A program made the translations under genes and the position numbers. A stretch of DNA of 64,000 nt from Micromonospora vinacea (GTDB lineage Bacteria; Actinomycetota; Actinomycetes; Mycobacteriales; Micromonosporaceae), in assembly GCF_015751785.1 (NCBI RefSeq), contig NZ_JADOTY010000001.1, positions 682,001 through 746,000 on the forward strand. The letters run 5' to 3'. Below, in pieces: positions 15,501-24,426 of this stretch (the stretch's first letter is position 1; each line of letters begins with the position of its first letter). The notes beneath the pieces were generated by a model. It was given only the letters and a program-made list of their open reading frames with translations. It made no database searches and had not been told where the DNA came from.

Positions 15501-17626
15501 GGCAGCATGAGGCCGAAGTCGTACAGGTAGACCCGACCGTCGATCCGGTCCACCTCGTACGGGTGCTCGTCGACCACCCGTACGCCGAGCGAGTGCAGCA
15601 CCGGCAGCACGGCGGAGAGCATCATCGGCTCGCCGTACCGGTAGACCTTGAACCGGACGTCCATCGCCTCGGCCAGGTCCGCACCCGGCACCCGGGTGCC
15701 CGGCCGGGGCGCCAACTGCTTGCGGAACAGGTGCATCTCCAGCTGGCCGGGCTCCTCCAGCAGCTCCAGCTTCGCCAGGTCCTTCATCGCCTCGTACGGC
15801 GTGTGCCCGTCCTTGTAGCCCTCCGGGAACGCGTCGGCGTACCGGGTGAACAGGTGCTTGGCCTGCTCGTCGCCGAGCTTGCGCTCCAGCACCAACCGGT
15901 AGTCGTCGTCCCAGAGCCGGGTGGCGTCGGCCAACTCCTCGGCCAGCAGGTCGGCGTCGATGTCGCCGGGCGGTCGGGTCGGGTCGGTACGGACGATGAA
16001 GTGCACCCGAGCCAGCATCGACTCGGTGACCCGGGTGGTGTAGTCCACCCCGACGCCGTTCAGCTCCCGCAGCAGGATGTCCTGCATGCGCAGCCGGTTC
16101 TGCGTGGTGAACCGGTCCCGGGGCAGGTAGATCAGGCAGGAGATGAACCGCCCGTACGCGTCCCGACGCAGGAACACCCGCAGCTGCCGGCGACCGGCCA
16201 TCCGCAGCACACCGACCACCGCGTGGTACAGGTCGTCGGTCTTGATCTGGAACAGCTCGTCGCGCGGGTAGGTCTCCAGGATCTGGATCAGATCCTTGCC
16301 CGAGTGGCTGCGCTGGCTCAGGCCGGAGCGGTCCAGCACCTCGGCCACCTTGCGGCGTACCACAGGCAGCTCACGGACGCTGGTCCGGTAGGCGGCCGTC
16401 GAGAACAGGCCCAGGAAGCGCCGCTCACCGATCACGTCACCATCGGCGTTGAAGATCTTGAAGCCGATGTAGTCCAGGTACGCCGAGCGGTGCACTGTGG
16501 CACGGGAGTTGGCCTTGGTGATGATGAGCAGGCGCTTCTCCAGCACCTTCTCGTGCGCCTCGGGCGTCATCGAGGCCAGCGACCGGGCGTCCGGCGAGTC
16601 GGAGCGCAGGATGCCCAGACCGGTGCCGAGCACCGCCTCCAACGCCTTGCCGTCGACCGGGTCGGCGGCGTCGCCGCCGCCGGCGTCCACCAACCGGTAC
16701 TCGCGGTAACCGAGGAAGGTGAAGTGGTCCTGGGCGAGCCACCGCAGCAGCTCCACCGAGTCGGTGATGTCCTTTTCCGGCACCGGTGGGCGGTTGTCGG
16801 AGGTACGGGCCGAGGCCAGCTCGTCGGCGAGCTCGAGGGCACGCTGACGCATCTTCGGCCAGTCCTCCACCGCCTCCCGCACGTCGGTGAGGACCCGCTG
16901 CAACTCGCGGCGCAACCGGTCCCGCTCGGCCGCGTCCCGGACCGGGTCGATCTCGATCCGCATCCAGCTCTCGATGATGTCGCCGGCGATCGCGTCGTCC
17001 GGCTCCACGTCGGCGGAGACCTCGGTGAGCCGGCCCAGCGGCTCCCGCCGCACCACCACCAGCGGGTGCACCAGCAGGTGCACGTCGAGGTGGTACGAGT
17101 TGAGCAGCGCCGTCACCGAGTCGACCAGGAACGGCATGTCGTCAGTGACGATCTCGACGACTGTGTGGTGCTGGTCCGCGTGCGGTTCGTGGATCCGCAG
17201 CTTCAACTCGCCCGGCACCCGCTGCTGGGCGAGATCCCGGTGCGCCCGGGCCGCGTCGAGCATCTCCTCCGCCGTGAAGCCGACCAGCTCCTCGTCCGGG
17301 GCGAACCGCCAGAAACGGCCGACAAGTGTCGCCGCGTCGTGGTCGTCCCCCGCGAGCGCGACGGCCTGGGCCACCAGGCGCTCCGCGTTGGGGACGGGTT
17401 CGTCGAGCTCGGCGTCCTCCACGTCGTCGGCCAGCGCCTCGGCTGGCAGACCCAGATCGTAGATGGTGTCGATGCTCGACCCGGTCAGCCCGGTGACTCC
17501 CGTGTCGAGCCGGCCGTAGCCGTCCCCGTCGGTCGCCGAATCGAAGCTGTCATCGTCCCGGCCGGAGTCATCCTGCCGGAGGTCGGGTTCCGGTTTGATC
17601 GCCGGACGCCGGTCCATCGGTGCCAC
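12536..17626 (-). CDS. gdh: NAD-specific glutamate dehydrogenase, large (about 180 kDa) type
   Basis: A 1696-residue protein, the normal size of the large bacterial NAD-GDH family. It oxidatively deaminates glutamate to 2-oxoglutarate and ammonia with NAD. The N-terminal half carries ACT-like regulatory regions. The catalytic core near residues 890-930 includes GPVARGGLRWSDRREDFRTE, LVKAQMVKNTVIVPVGAKGG and GGFVLKQKPGD. Further on are the dinucleotide-binding stretch (FTVVGVGDMSGDVFGNGMLL) and ITPQVRAAIGLDDD. The enzyme is hexameric or tetrameric and allosterically controlled in characterised relatives. The gene stands alone; the first 40 residues are Asp-rich and poorly conserved, so the exact start is moderately certain. 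Confidence 0.95.
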   Translation of the reverse strand: MAPMDRRPAIKPEPDLRQDDSGRDDDSFDSATDGDGYGRLDTGVTGLTGSSIDTIYDLGLPAEALADDVEDAELDEPVPNAERLVAQAVALAGDDHDAATLVGRFWRFAPDEELVGFTAEEMLDAARAHRDLAQQRVPGELKLRIHEPHADQHHTVVEIVTDDMPFLVDSVTALLNSYHLDVHLLVHPLVVVRREPLGRLTEVSADVEPDDAIAGDIIESWMRIEIDPVRDAAERDRLRRELQRVLTDVREAVEDWPKMRQRALELADELASARTSDNRPPVPEKDITDSVELLRWLAQDHFTFLGYREYRLVDAGGGDAADPVDGKALEAVLGTGLGILRSDSPDARSLASMTPEAHEKVLEKRLLIITKANSRATVHRSAYLDYIGFKIFNADGDVIGERRFLGLFSTAAYRTSVRELPVVRRKVAEVLDRSGLSQRSHSGKDLIQILETYPRDELFQIKTDDLYHAVVGVLRMAGRRQLRVFLRRDAYGRFISCLIYLPRDRFTTQNRLRMQDILLRELNGVGVDYTTRVTESMLARVHFIVRTDPTRPPGDIDADLLAEELADATRLWDDDYRLVLERKLGDEQAKHLFTRYADAFPEGYKDGHTPYEAMKDLAKLELLEEPGQLEMHLFRKQLAPRPGTRVPGADLAEAMDVRFKVYRYGEPMMLSAVLPVLHSLGVRVVDEHPYEVDRIDGRVYLYDFGLMLPEGHHELAEVRPHVENAFAAAWRGEAEVDRFNELVLRGGLTWRQVVVLRAYAKYLRQAGTVFSQDYMEQTFIAYPKLAALLVELFETRFAPGESSTEQRQQRSGELVETIRGALDDVASLDQDRILRSYLTLIEATLRTSFYQKRADGRPKAYVAFKLDPQAIPDLPAPRPKFEIFVYSPRFEGVHLRFGPVARGGLRWSDRREDFRTEVLGLVKAQMVKNTVIVPVGAKGGFVLKQKPGDRDEAVACYQEFVGAMLDVTDNIVSGQIVPPEDVVRHDGDDPYLVVAADKGTATFSDIANEISKAHNFWMGDAFASGGSAGYDHKKMGITARGAWESVKRHFRELGLDTQTQDFTVVGVGDMSGDVFGNGMLLSEHIRLVAAFDHRHIFLDPEPDAATSYAERRRLFDLPRSSWEDYNPELISAGGGIFPRTAKSIPITPQVRAAIGLDDDVTQLSPQDLMKAIVTAPVDLFWNGGIGTYVKASTQTNAEVGDKSNDAIRVDGRSLRCRVAGEGGNLGWTQLGRIEYALTGGRIYTDFIDNAAGVDTSDHEVNIKILLNTAVADGELTMADRDELLAGMTDEVAELVLRDNYDQARAINNAQAQAASLLPVHRRMINELERSGGLDRALEALPPDEELAVRSESGLTAPEFAVLLAYVKIVLEREILTEGLADEEWTTDVLVNYFPTPMRERFADRMGRHRLRRDIVTTVLVNEAINRGGISFIFRVVEETAASAADVIRAYVVVSEVFGLRDLWDAIEALDNKVAPELQTSVYLDTRRLLDRAVRWLVSNRRSPIDVPAEIARLRDGVTRLLPGLEELFYGNERQGIAAHMDSMTERGLPRELAERATRLMYSFGLMDVVETANASGRDVSEVASVYFVLSDLFRVDSLLSKISLLPREDRWQTLARMALRYDLYAALAALTAEVLDSTPGDLPPHERVQQWEQSNATSIHRARRAMGEFDESRADLAALSVLLRQIRTLVRTSAAA

Positions 17627-17906
17627 TCCCCTCGACCCACCGCGTTGTGGGTCACTCTGCCGCCCAGCCTAGGCCCTGCCGTTGTGCGCCTTCGTCGGCG
17701 GACCACTGGCCAGACGTCCGGATCGGGACTTTGTCCTTTCACCCGTTGCGGGTCCGAGGTTGGCCGGCTGCGGGATACCCCGCCACGCGATGTTCATCAC
17801 ACGGGCGGGGCCCGTCTTTGAGCGCGGCCGAGCACCTGGGGGACGTTGGGGACGCTGTTCGCGTACTACCGTGCGAGGGCAGTCCGAGATCGGAAGGACC
17901 AGCTTC

Positions 17907-19871
17907 ATGCCCTTGTCGTACCCTCGGCCCCACCGGCCGAACCCCGCCCGCCGCCTGGCCGCCGCCGTCACCACGGCGCTGCTCACGGCGGGCATCCTGG
18001 TCGGTTGCTCGGGTGACGACGGGCCGCAGCGCACCGTCGACGCCTTCCTGGCGGGCTGGCGCAGCGGTGACCTCCAGGCGGTCGGAGTGATCGACCCGCT
18101 CGGCTCGAAACTGCCGTCGGCCGACGTGTCGCGCGAGATCAAGGAACTCTCCGGTGAGTTGGCGGCCACACCGCCCACGCTGACGCGACGCGGCGAGCCG
18201 AAGATCACCAAGGACATCGCGACCACGACCGTCCAGGTGGAGTGGACCCTGCCTGGTCAGACCCGCTGGGCGTACGACCGGGAGGTGCGGCTCGCCCACG
18301 GCGACGACGACCAGTGGCAGGTGATCTGGGAGCCGAAGGTGGTGCAAGAGCAGCTCGCCAAGGGCGACCGGTTGGCGCTGCGCCGCGACGCTGGCGCCCG
18401 CGCCGGGGTGCTGGACAACGCCGGGAAGCCGATCGTGACCCCGCGCCCGGTCGTCCGGGTAGGGGTGCAGCCCAACGGTGTCGCCGACATCAAGGAGCTC
18501 GTCAAGGACCTCGACGCGGCGTTCAAGGCCATCCGCCCGGCGCTGGTCCCGGGCGTCGACCTGGCCGACCTGCCCGAGCGGGTGGCCAAGGCCGAGCCGG
18601 GCGCCTTCGTCGAGGTGGTGTCGCTCCGCGAGGAGGCGTACCGGCAGATCAAGCCCCGGATCTACGACCTGCCCGGCACCAAGTTCGTCTCCGACAAGAT
18701 CGACCTGGCGCCCACCCGCGAGTTCGCCCGTGCGCTGCTCGGCACTGTCGACCCGGCGCAGGCCGACGACCTCGCCGCACACCCCGACCGGTACGTCGTC
18801 GGCGACCTGGTCGGGCACGGTGGGCTACAGGGCCGTTACGACGAACGACTGCGCGGCGGCCCCGGGCTGACCGTGGTGGTCGAGCGTCCGGCCGAGGGCG
18901 GCAAACTCGAACCCACCGGCGCCGAGTTGTTCCGTCGGGAGCCGCAGCCCGGGCAGGCGCTGAAGACCACGCTGGACGTCGCCGTCCAGAACGCGGCCGA
19001 CGGGGCACTCCGCGCCGAGTCGCACCGCTCCGCCCTGGTGGCGCTCCGGATCAGCGACGGCGCTGTGCTCGCCGCGGCGAACGGCCCCGGCCCGGCCGGG
19101 GAGAATCTTGCCTTCGACGCCCAGGTGCCTCCGGGCTCCACCTTCAAGATGGTCAGCACGCTGGGCCTGCTGGACCGGGGCGCGGTCACCCTGGACGGTC
19201 CGGTGAACTGCCCGAAGACCTTCACTGTGGACGGCCGGTCCTTCAAGAACTCGGACAATTTCGAGCTCGGTTCGGTGCCGTTCCGCACCGACTTCGCCAA
19301 GTCCTGCAACACGGCGTTCGCCGCGCTGGCCCCGAAGCTCGGCGGCGACGGGCTGGCCGCCGCCGGCCGCACGCTGGGCCTGGAGGGTCAATGGGACCTC
19401 GGCACTGACGCCTTCACCGGCAAGGTCTCGACGGGCGGCAGCCCGGCCGAGCAGGCCGCCGCGTCGTTCGGGCAGGGCACCACGCTGGTCAGCCCGCTCG
19501 CCATGGCCGGTGCCACCGCCGCCGTCGCCCGTGGCCGCTTCGAGCAGCCGAAGCTGCTGATCGACCCGGCGCCGGCCAAGCCGGCCCCGGCCGGCGAGCA
19601 ACTGAAGCCGGCCTCCGTCACGGCGCTGCGCACGATGATGCGCGAGGTGGTCACCGCCGGCACCGGCAGCGCGCTCAAGGATGTGCCGGGCGAGGTGTAC
19701 GGCAAGACCGGCACCGCCGAGTACGACAACAACCCGGCCCACACCCACGCCTGGTTCGTCGGCTGGCGGGGCGACGTGGCGTTCGCCGTCTTCGTGGAGA
19801 AGGGCGGGGCCAGCACCGCCTCGGCCGTCCCGATCGCCGAGCGCTTCCTCCGCGCCCTCCCGGTCGGCTGA
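17907..19871 (+). CDS. Lipoprotein class B penicillin-binding protein with NTF2-like MecA_N domain
   Basis: About 654 residues. The start at 17907 follows GGAAGGA. The N-terminus has a basic region, a hydrophobic stretch and a lipobox (ILVGC), so it is probably a lipoprotein rather than a bitopic PBP. An NTF2-like MecA_N domain (about residues 35-150) is followed by a dimerisation domain and a transpeptidase domain with all three motifs: STFK (PPGSTFKMVSTLGLL), SCN (FAKSCNTAFAAL) and KTG (VYGKTGTAEYDN). Class B enzymes cross-link peptidoglycan outside the membrane. The MecA_N combination resembles PBP2a-like proteins, but no resistance should be inferred. It is monocistronic, followed by a large palindromic repeat. 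Confidence 0.92.
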   Translation: MPLSYPRPHRPNPARRLAAAVTTALLTAGILVGCSGDDGPQRTVDAFLAGWRSGDLQAVGVIDPLGSKLPSADVSREIKELSGELAATPPTLTRRGEPKITKDIATTTVQVEWTLPGQTRWAYDREVRLAHGDDDQWQVIWEPKVVQEQLAKGDRLALRRDAGARAGVLDNAGKPIVTPRPVVRVGVQPNGVADIKELVKDLDAAFKAIRPALVPGVDLADLPERVAKAEPGAFVEVVSLREEAYRQIKPRIYDLPGTKFVSDKIDLAPTREFARALLGTVDPAQADDLAAHPDRYVVGDLVGHGGLQGRYDERLRGGPGLTVVVERPAEGGKLEPTGAELFRREPQPGQALKTTLDVAVQNAADGALRAESHRSALVALRISDGAVLAAANGPGPAGENLAFDAQVPPGSTFKMVSTLGLLDRGAVTLDGPVNCPKTFTVDGRSFKNSDNFELGSVPFRTDFAKSCNTAFAALAPKLGGDGLAAAGRTLGLEGQWDLGTDAFTGKVSTGGSPAEQAAASFGQGTTLVSPLAMAGATAAVARGRFEQPKLLIDPAPAKPAPAGEQLKPASVTALRTMMREVVTAGTGSALKDVPGEVYGKTGTAEYDNNPAHTHAWFVGWRGDVAFAVFVEKGGASTASAVPIAERFLRALPVG

Positions 19872-19930
19872 CCCCACCACCCCGGGGCCCCACCGGGCGT
19901 CCGGCCATTGCCCGGGTCAACGCCCGGCGC

Positions 19931-20021
19931 CTGGCCTTGATCCACTCGGTTTCGCTGGAAGTGCGGTGTCCGAGCCACTCGGACACCCCGGGTTCACGGA
20001 AACCGAGTCGATCAAGGCCAG
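19931..20021. repeat. Long intergenic palindrome, family 1 copy A
   Basis: Outer arms 19931-19953 and 19999-20021 are 23 bases each and complementary with one mismatch (CTGGCCTTGATC and ACTCGGTTTC joined by C or G). Inside, GGTGTCCGAG (19965-19974) pairs exactly with CTCGGACACC (19978-19987). The same core and GATCGACTCGG outer motif recur near 34030 and 54748. Confidence 0.9.
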
Positions 20022-20037
20022 GGGGCCGAGGGCCGGG

Positions 20038-21510
20038 TCAGGCGGTGTCGGCTTGGTGCCTCTCGGGCGGGTCCTGGGTCGACGGGGCGGTGCGTCGGAG
20101 GAGACCTGGGCCGGCCGACGCCGGCGGGCCGACCGGTTCGCGCTCGACCAGGGGCGAAACAGTGCCCGCGACGCCGGATGGCTCGGAGTGGGCCCGTCCG
20201 TCCGTGCCGGGTGACTCCCCCTCGGCCGGGACGTCGTACGGCATCGCGCTCACCGACGAGCCGACGCCGGGGACACCGACACCGGCAGGCCCGACATCGG
20301 CAGACCCGCGCCCAGCAGGCCCGAGCGCAGCAGGCCCGCCATCGGCGGGGTCGATGCCACCGGGGTCGATGCCAGCGGGGTCGATGCCAACCGGGAATTC
20401 AAGCCGCGAAACCCGCCCAGCGCGGTCGATTCCGTCAAGCCCAGCCAGCGCGTCGAGCCGCTCAGCCCGGTCGGGACGCTCAGCCCGGTCGGGACGCTCA
20501 ACCCGGTCGGAGCGGTCGGTGGCGGTCGTGGCCCGGCCGTTGCCGCGCCGCGGGGAGGGTGTCGGCCGGGCCGACAGCAGTCGCGGCGGCACGGCTTCCG
20601 GGGCGGTCACCGGTGCAAGACCGGCGACCACCGTGTTGACGATCTCGGCCGCGTACGAGCCGTCCGGGTCGTAGTCGGGGTCGAAGACGGTCAACTCGAC
20701 GCCGAGGCAGTGCGGGGTGTCGACCAGGCCGGCGAGCAGGATCTCCAGCTCGGCGAAGGCGATTCCGCCCGGATCGGGGGCGTCCACGGCGGGCATCACC
20801 GCCGGGTCGAGCACGTCCACGTCGATGTGCACCCAGTAGCCCGCGCAGTCGGCGAGTTGCTCGTGCGCCCACTGGGCCGTCCGGGCGGCGCCCTCGGCGC
20901 GCAGCGCCGGCACCGGCCGGGTGGTGATCCCGGCGGCCTGGAGGTCGAGCCGGTACTCGTCCTGGGCGCGGATGCCGAGCACCACCACGTCGATGTCGCG
21001 GAAGTAGGGCCGGCGGCCCTCCAGCGCGGCCAGGTCGGCCTGCCCTCGCCCGGTGACCAGGGCCAGGTCCTCACCGGCGGCCGCGCCCACGTAGGAGGCG
21101 TTGCCGGGGTGCCGGAAGTCGGAGTGCCCGTCGACGAAGACCAGCCCGATCCGCCCGCCGACGGCCTCGCCGAGGCGGTGCATGGCCAGGGCCGAGCCGA
21201 GCAGCACGGAGCAGTCGCCGCCCAGCACCACAGGGAACTCGCCCCGGTCGATGATCGAGCCGATGCGCTCGGCGAGGGCCAGCGAGTAGTCGGCGATCTC
21301 CCGGGCGTGGCACACCCCGTCGCCGGGCCGCCAGTCGCCGGGGTCGTACCGGGCAGGGGTGACGCAGCCGGCGTCGCGGGCGCGGAGCCGGGCCAGCAGG
21401 TCGTGGTCGCGCAGCGCCCCGGGCGCCTTTGCGCAACCCGGGACCGACGTGGGCGTCGGCGGCCGTAGACCGAGATTTGTCGGCGCGTCGAGGACGGCGA
21501 TCCGGCGCAT
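20038..21510 (-). CDS. Arginase/agmatinase/formiminoglutamase family enzyme with repetitive C-terminal tail
   Basis: A 490-residue protein; residues 1-310 form a complete ureohydrolase domain and the rest is low complexity. Metal-binding motifs are present: GGDCS, VFVDGHSDF, VHIDVDVLDPAVMPAVDAPD and the late LGVELTVFDPDYD, consistent with a binuclear manganese site. Such enzymes hydrolyse arginine, agmatine or related guanidino compounds; the substrate is not evident. GGGAG precedes the ATG. The tail has tandem repeats (VERPDRAERPDRAERLD, then GIDPAGIDPGGIDPADGG and Gly-Pro-Ala runs), absent from usual 300-residue relatives. It overlaps no other gene and lies downstream of the CnoX-like gene. 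Confidence 0.85.
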   Translation of the reverse strand: MRRIAVLDAPTNLGLRPPTPTSVPGCAKAPGALRDHDLLARLRARDAGCVTPARYDPGDWRPGDGVCHAREIADYSLALAERIGSIIDRGEFPVVLGGDCSVLLGSALAMHRLGEAVGGRIGLVFVDGHSDFRHPGNASYVGAAAGEDLALVTGRGQADLAALEGRRPYFRDIDVVVLGIRAQDEYRLDLQAAGITTRPVPALRAEGAARTAQWAHEQLADCAGYWVHIDVDVLDPAVMPAVDAPDPGGIAFAELEILLAGLVDTPHCLGVELTVFDPDYDPDGSYAAEIVNTVVAGLAPVTAPEAVPPRLLSARPTPSPRRGNGRATTATDRSDRVERPDRAERPDRAERLDALAGLDGIDRAGRVSRLEFPVGIDPAGIDPGGIDPADGGPAALGPAGRGSADVGPAGVGVPGVGSSVSAMPYDVPAEGESPGTDGRAHSEPSGVAGTVSPLVEREPVGPPASAGPGLLRRTAPSTQDPPERHQADTA

Positions 21511-21579
21511 CGTGAGCTCCCGTCCTCGGTGGTCGGGCGGGCCGGCCGGAACGCCGGCCCGCGCTGGCGTGCTACGAAC

Positions 21580-22503
21580 TCAGAACAGGGCGCTGGCCAG
21601 GGCCCGACGCGCCGAGGCGACCGCCGGATCGTCCGGGCCGGCGATGGAGAAGAGCGAGACCAGGTGTTGGCGAACCGTCTCACGGTCCTCACCGGCGGTG
21701 CGCCGGACCAGACCGACGAGCCGCGCGTACGCCTGCTCGGCCAGGCCGCTGAGCACCTCGATGTCGGCGGCCAGCAGTTGCGCGGCGACGTCGTCGGGGG
21801 CGCTTTCGGCGGCGGCCAGCGCGGCGGACGGGTCGGCGCCGGCCACCCGGCGGGCCACCCCGACCTGGGCCAGCCCGGCCGTGGCCGCGGCGTCCGCCGG
21901 GGCGTCGGCGAGGATCTTCCGGTACGCCTGCTCGGCGGCATCCAGGTCGCCGCTCATCAGCGCGTCGTCCGCCTCGTCGAGGCGGGGGTCCTCCGGCTCG
22001 GCGACTGTCACGCCGCCGGCCTTGAGCACGGCCTGGAGCCACTGCCGCAGCTGCGCCTCGGGCACCACTCCGGAGAAGGCGTCGACCGGCTGGCCGCCGA
22101 CGACCGCGTAGACCATGGGGATGCCCTGCACCCGGAACATCTGGGCGATTCGGGGGTTTTCCTGCACGTCGACCCGGGCCAGCACCCAGGTGCCGCCGCC
22201 CTCGGCGTTCAGCCGCTCCAGGACCGGGGCGAACTCGTCGCTCTCCGGGAAGCCGGCCGCGCCGAAGAACACGACGACGGGCGTGGCCATCGAGCGTTCG
22301 AGCACGTCGGACTGGATGGTCGCCTCGGTGACGTCCACGATGGCGGTGTCACCGCCGGCGGTGGGCGCGCCGGGGGCGCCGTTGGACGGGCCGCCCTGCG
22401 GGGGCGTGCCGGGGCGGGAACTTGCTGGTGCGGGGCCACGCAGCGTGCTGAGGTCGACCGCGCCGCGGGTGAAGATCGACGAGGTGATCCGTGGGTCGCT
22501 CAT
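21580..22503 (-). CDS. CnoX/YbbN-like thioredoxin-fold protein with TPR region
   Basis: A 307-residue protein. A Pro/Gly-rich N-terminus (residues 1-50) precedes a thioredoxin fold (about 55-165) and TPR-like helices (about 170-305). Where thioredoxins have WCxxC this protein reads VVFFGAAGFPESDEF, so both active cysteines are missing and it cannot act as a thiol-disulfide reductase. The cis-proline region is kept (VQGIPMVYAVVGGQPVDAF). The layout is that of CnoX/YbbN co-chaperones that hold unfolded clients for chaperones. No clear ribosome site precedes the ATG; GAGACT eight bases upstream could be a -10 of a leaderless transcript. Confidence 0.85.
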   Translation of the reverse strand: MSDPRITSSIFTRGAVDLSTLRGPAPASSRPGTPPQGGPSNGAPGAPTAGGDTAIVDVTEATIQSDVLERSMATPVVVFFGAAGFPESDEFAPVLERLNAEGGGTWVLARVDVQENPRIAQMFRVQGIPMVYAVVGGQPVDAFSGVVPEAQLRQWLQAVLKAGGVTVAEPEDPRLDEADDALMSGDLDAAEQAYRKILADAPADAAATAGLAQVGVARRVAGADPSAALAAAESAPDDVAAQLLAADIEVLSGLAEQAYARLVGLVRRTAGEDRETVRQHLVSLFSIAGPDDPAVASARRALASALF

Positions 22504-22579
22504 GGTTACCTAGTCTCGCACGTGAGCCCCCGATCTCAGCTCACCCGCAACCCCGACGTTGCAACTCTCACGCCCCGCC

Positions 22580-22669
22580 CCCACCCCCGCGATCTTGCAT
22601 ATTCTGTCGCCGGTACGCCGCATTCATGCCTTATGTCGGCGCACAAACCGCAAGATCGACGGGGGTGGG
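22580..22669. repeat. Long intergenic palindrome, family 3
   Basis: CCCACCCCCGCGATCTTGC (22580-22598) pairs with 22650-22669 with only a one-base bulge. The loop contains shorter complementary pieces (GCCG with CGGC). It fills most of the gap between the isobutyryl-CoA mutase stop and the CnoX-like gene start. Confidence 0.85.
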
Positions 22670-22684
22670 TGTGACGGCAGGGGG

Positions 22685-24373
22685 TTAGAAGCGGGCTGGT
22701 TCTCGGTAGGTGCCCCACTCGGCCCGGAGGGCGTCGCAGATCTCGCCCAGGGTCGCCTCGGCGCGGACCGCGTCGAGCATGGCGGGGATCATGTTCTCGT
22801 CGGTACGGCTCGCCTCGATCATCCGGGCCACCGCCGCGCGGACCGCCGACTCGTCCCGCGCGCCCTTGCGCTCGGCGAGCACCCGGCGCTGCTCCAGCTC
22901 CACCTCGTGCGAGATGCGCAGGATCTCCAGCTCCTTGGCGACAGTGCCGGTGTGGCAGTTGACGCCGACGATCTTCTTGTCGCCCTTCTCGAGGGCCTGC
23001 TGGTAGACGAAGGCCGACTCGGCGATGTGCCCGGTGAACCAGCCGTCCTCGATACCGCGCAGGATGCCCGAGGTCATCGGGCCGATCTGGTGTGGCCCGT
23101 CCCCGCCGAGCTGCCGGATCCGGGCGAAGATCTCCTCCGCCTCGGCCTCGATCTTGTCGGTCAGCGCCTCGACGTACCAGGAGCCGCCGAGCGGGTCGGC
23201 CACGTTGACCACACCGGTCTCCTCCATCAGCACCTGCTGGGTACGCAGGGCGATCTCGGCCGACTCGTCGGTGGGCAGCGCCAGGGTCTCGTCCAGCGCG
23301 TTGGTGTGCAGCGAGTTGGTGCCGCCGAGCACCGCAGCGAGAGCCTCGACGGCGGTGCGTACGACGTTGTTGACCGGCTGCTGCGCGGTCAGCGACACCC
23401 CGGCGGTCTGCGTGTGGAACCGCAGCCACAGGGCCTTCTCGCTGGTCGCCCCGTAGACGTCGCGCAGCCAACGGGCCCAGATCCGGCGGGCGGCACGGAA
23501 CTTGGCGATCTCCTCGAAGAAGTCGAGGTGCGAGTCGAAGAAGAAGCTCAGCCCCGGCGCGAAGACGTTCACGTCCAGCCCGCGTGAGAGGCCCAGCTCG
23601 ACGTAGCCGAAGCCGTCCGCCAGGGTGTACGCCAGCTCCTGCGCCGCGGTCGAGCCGGCCTCCCGGATGTGGTAGCCGGAGACCGACAGCGGCTTGTAGC
23701 GCGGGATCTCCCGGGCGCAGTACTCCATCAGGTCGCCGATCAGGCGCAGGTGCGGCTCCGGGTCGAAGAGCCACTCCTTCTGCGCGATGTACTCCTTGAA
23801 GATGTCGGTCTGCAGGGTGCCGTCCAGCTTGGACAGGTCGGCGCCCTGCCGCTCGGCGGCGACCAGGTACATGCAGAACACCGGCACGGCCGGGCCGGAG
23901 ATGGTCATCGAGGTGGTCACGCCGGCCAGGTCGATGCCGTCGAAGAGCGCCTGCATGTCGGTGGCGGTGTCGATGGCCACGCCGCAGTGGCCGACCTCGC
24001 CGAGCGCCTGTGGGTCGTCCGAGTCGCGGCCCATCAGCGTCGGCATGTCGAACGCCACCGAGAGCCCGCCGCCGCCGGCGCCGAGGATCATCTTGTAACG
24101 CTCGTTGGTCTGCTGGGCGTTGCCGAAGCCGGCGAACTGCCGGATCGTCCAGGTCCGCCCGCGGTAGCCGGTCGGATACAAACCCCGGGTGTACGGATAC
24201 TCGCCCGGCCAGCCGATCCGTTCGAAGCCCGGATAGGTGGCGCCCTCCGGCGGCCCGTAGACGGGCTCCACCGGCATTCCGGAAAGCGTGGTGAAGTCCG
24301 CGTCCCGCTTGCGCGCGGCGTCGTACCGGGCCTGCCAGCGCGCCCGTCCGGCGTCGATCTCGTCGGCGTCCAT
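22685..24373 (-). CDS. icmA: Isobutyryl-CoA mutase large (catalytic) subunit
   Basis: A 562-residue protein of the methylmalonyl-CoA mutase family without a B12-binding domain. Counting from the ATG at 24373 (preceded by GAGGAGGAG), position 80 is Phe ([10 protein letters not shown]) and position 198 is Gln (KEYIAQKEW). These match Phe80 and Gln198, which separate isobutyryl-CoA mutase from methylmalonyl-CoA mutase (Tyr89, Arg207). The substrate-contact region SGYHIREAG and [18 protein letters not shown] are also present. The enzyme interconverts isobutyryl-CoA and n-butyryl-CoA with adenosylcobalamin, linking valine breakdown to butyryl-CoA. It needs a small B12-binding subunit (IcmB), not in this window. 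A related 16-bp operator lies 54 bases before the start, next to a TACACT -10 (24411-24416). Confidence 0.92.
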   Translation of the reverse strand: MDADEIDAGRARWQARYDAARKRDADFTTLSGMPVEPVYGPPEGATYPGFERIGWPGEYPYTRGLYPTGYRGRTWTIRQFAGFGNAQQTNERYKMILGAGGGGLSVAFDMPTLMGRDSDDPQALGEVGHCGVAIDTATDMQALFDGIDLAGVTTSMTISGPAVPVFCMYLVAAERQGADLSKLDGTLQTDIFKEYIAQKEWLFDPEPHLRLIGDLMEYCAREIPRYKPLSVSGYHIREAGSTAAQELAYTLADGFGYVELGLSRGLDVNVFAPGLSFFFDSHLDFFEEIAKFRAARRIWARWLRDVYGATSEKALWLRFHTQTAGVSLTAQQPVNNVVRTAVEALAAVLGGTNSLHTNALDETLALPTDESAEIALRTQQVLMEETGVVNVADPLGGSWYVEALTDKIEAEAEEIFARIRQLGGDGPHQIGPMTSGILRGIEDGWFTGHIAESAFVYQQALEKGDKKIVGVNCHTGTVAKELEILRISHEVELEQRRVLAERKGARDESAVRAAVARMIEASRTDENMIPAMLDAVRAEATLGEICDALRAEWGTYREPARF

Positions 24374-24426
24374 GAGCAGGGCTCCTCCTCGGGTCCTCGA
24401 CTGCACGTCGAGTGTAAGGCCCTCAC

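Noticed and set aside
12647..17821. Two long plus-strand frames opposite glutamate dehydrogenase
   Set aside because: The minus frame is a full-length conserved enzyme; the plus frames are shadows rich in His, Arg, Gln and Val.
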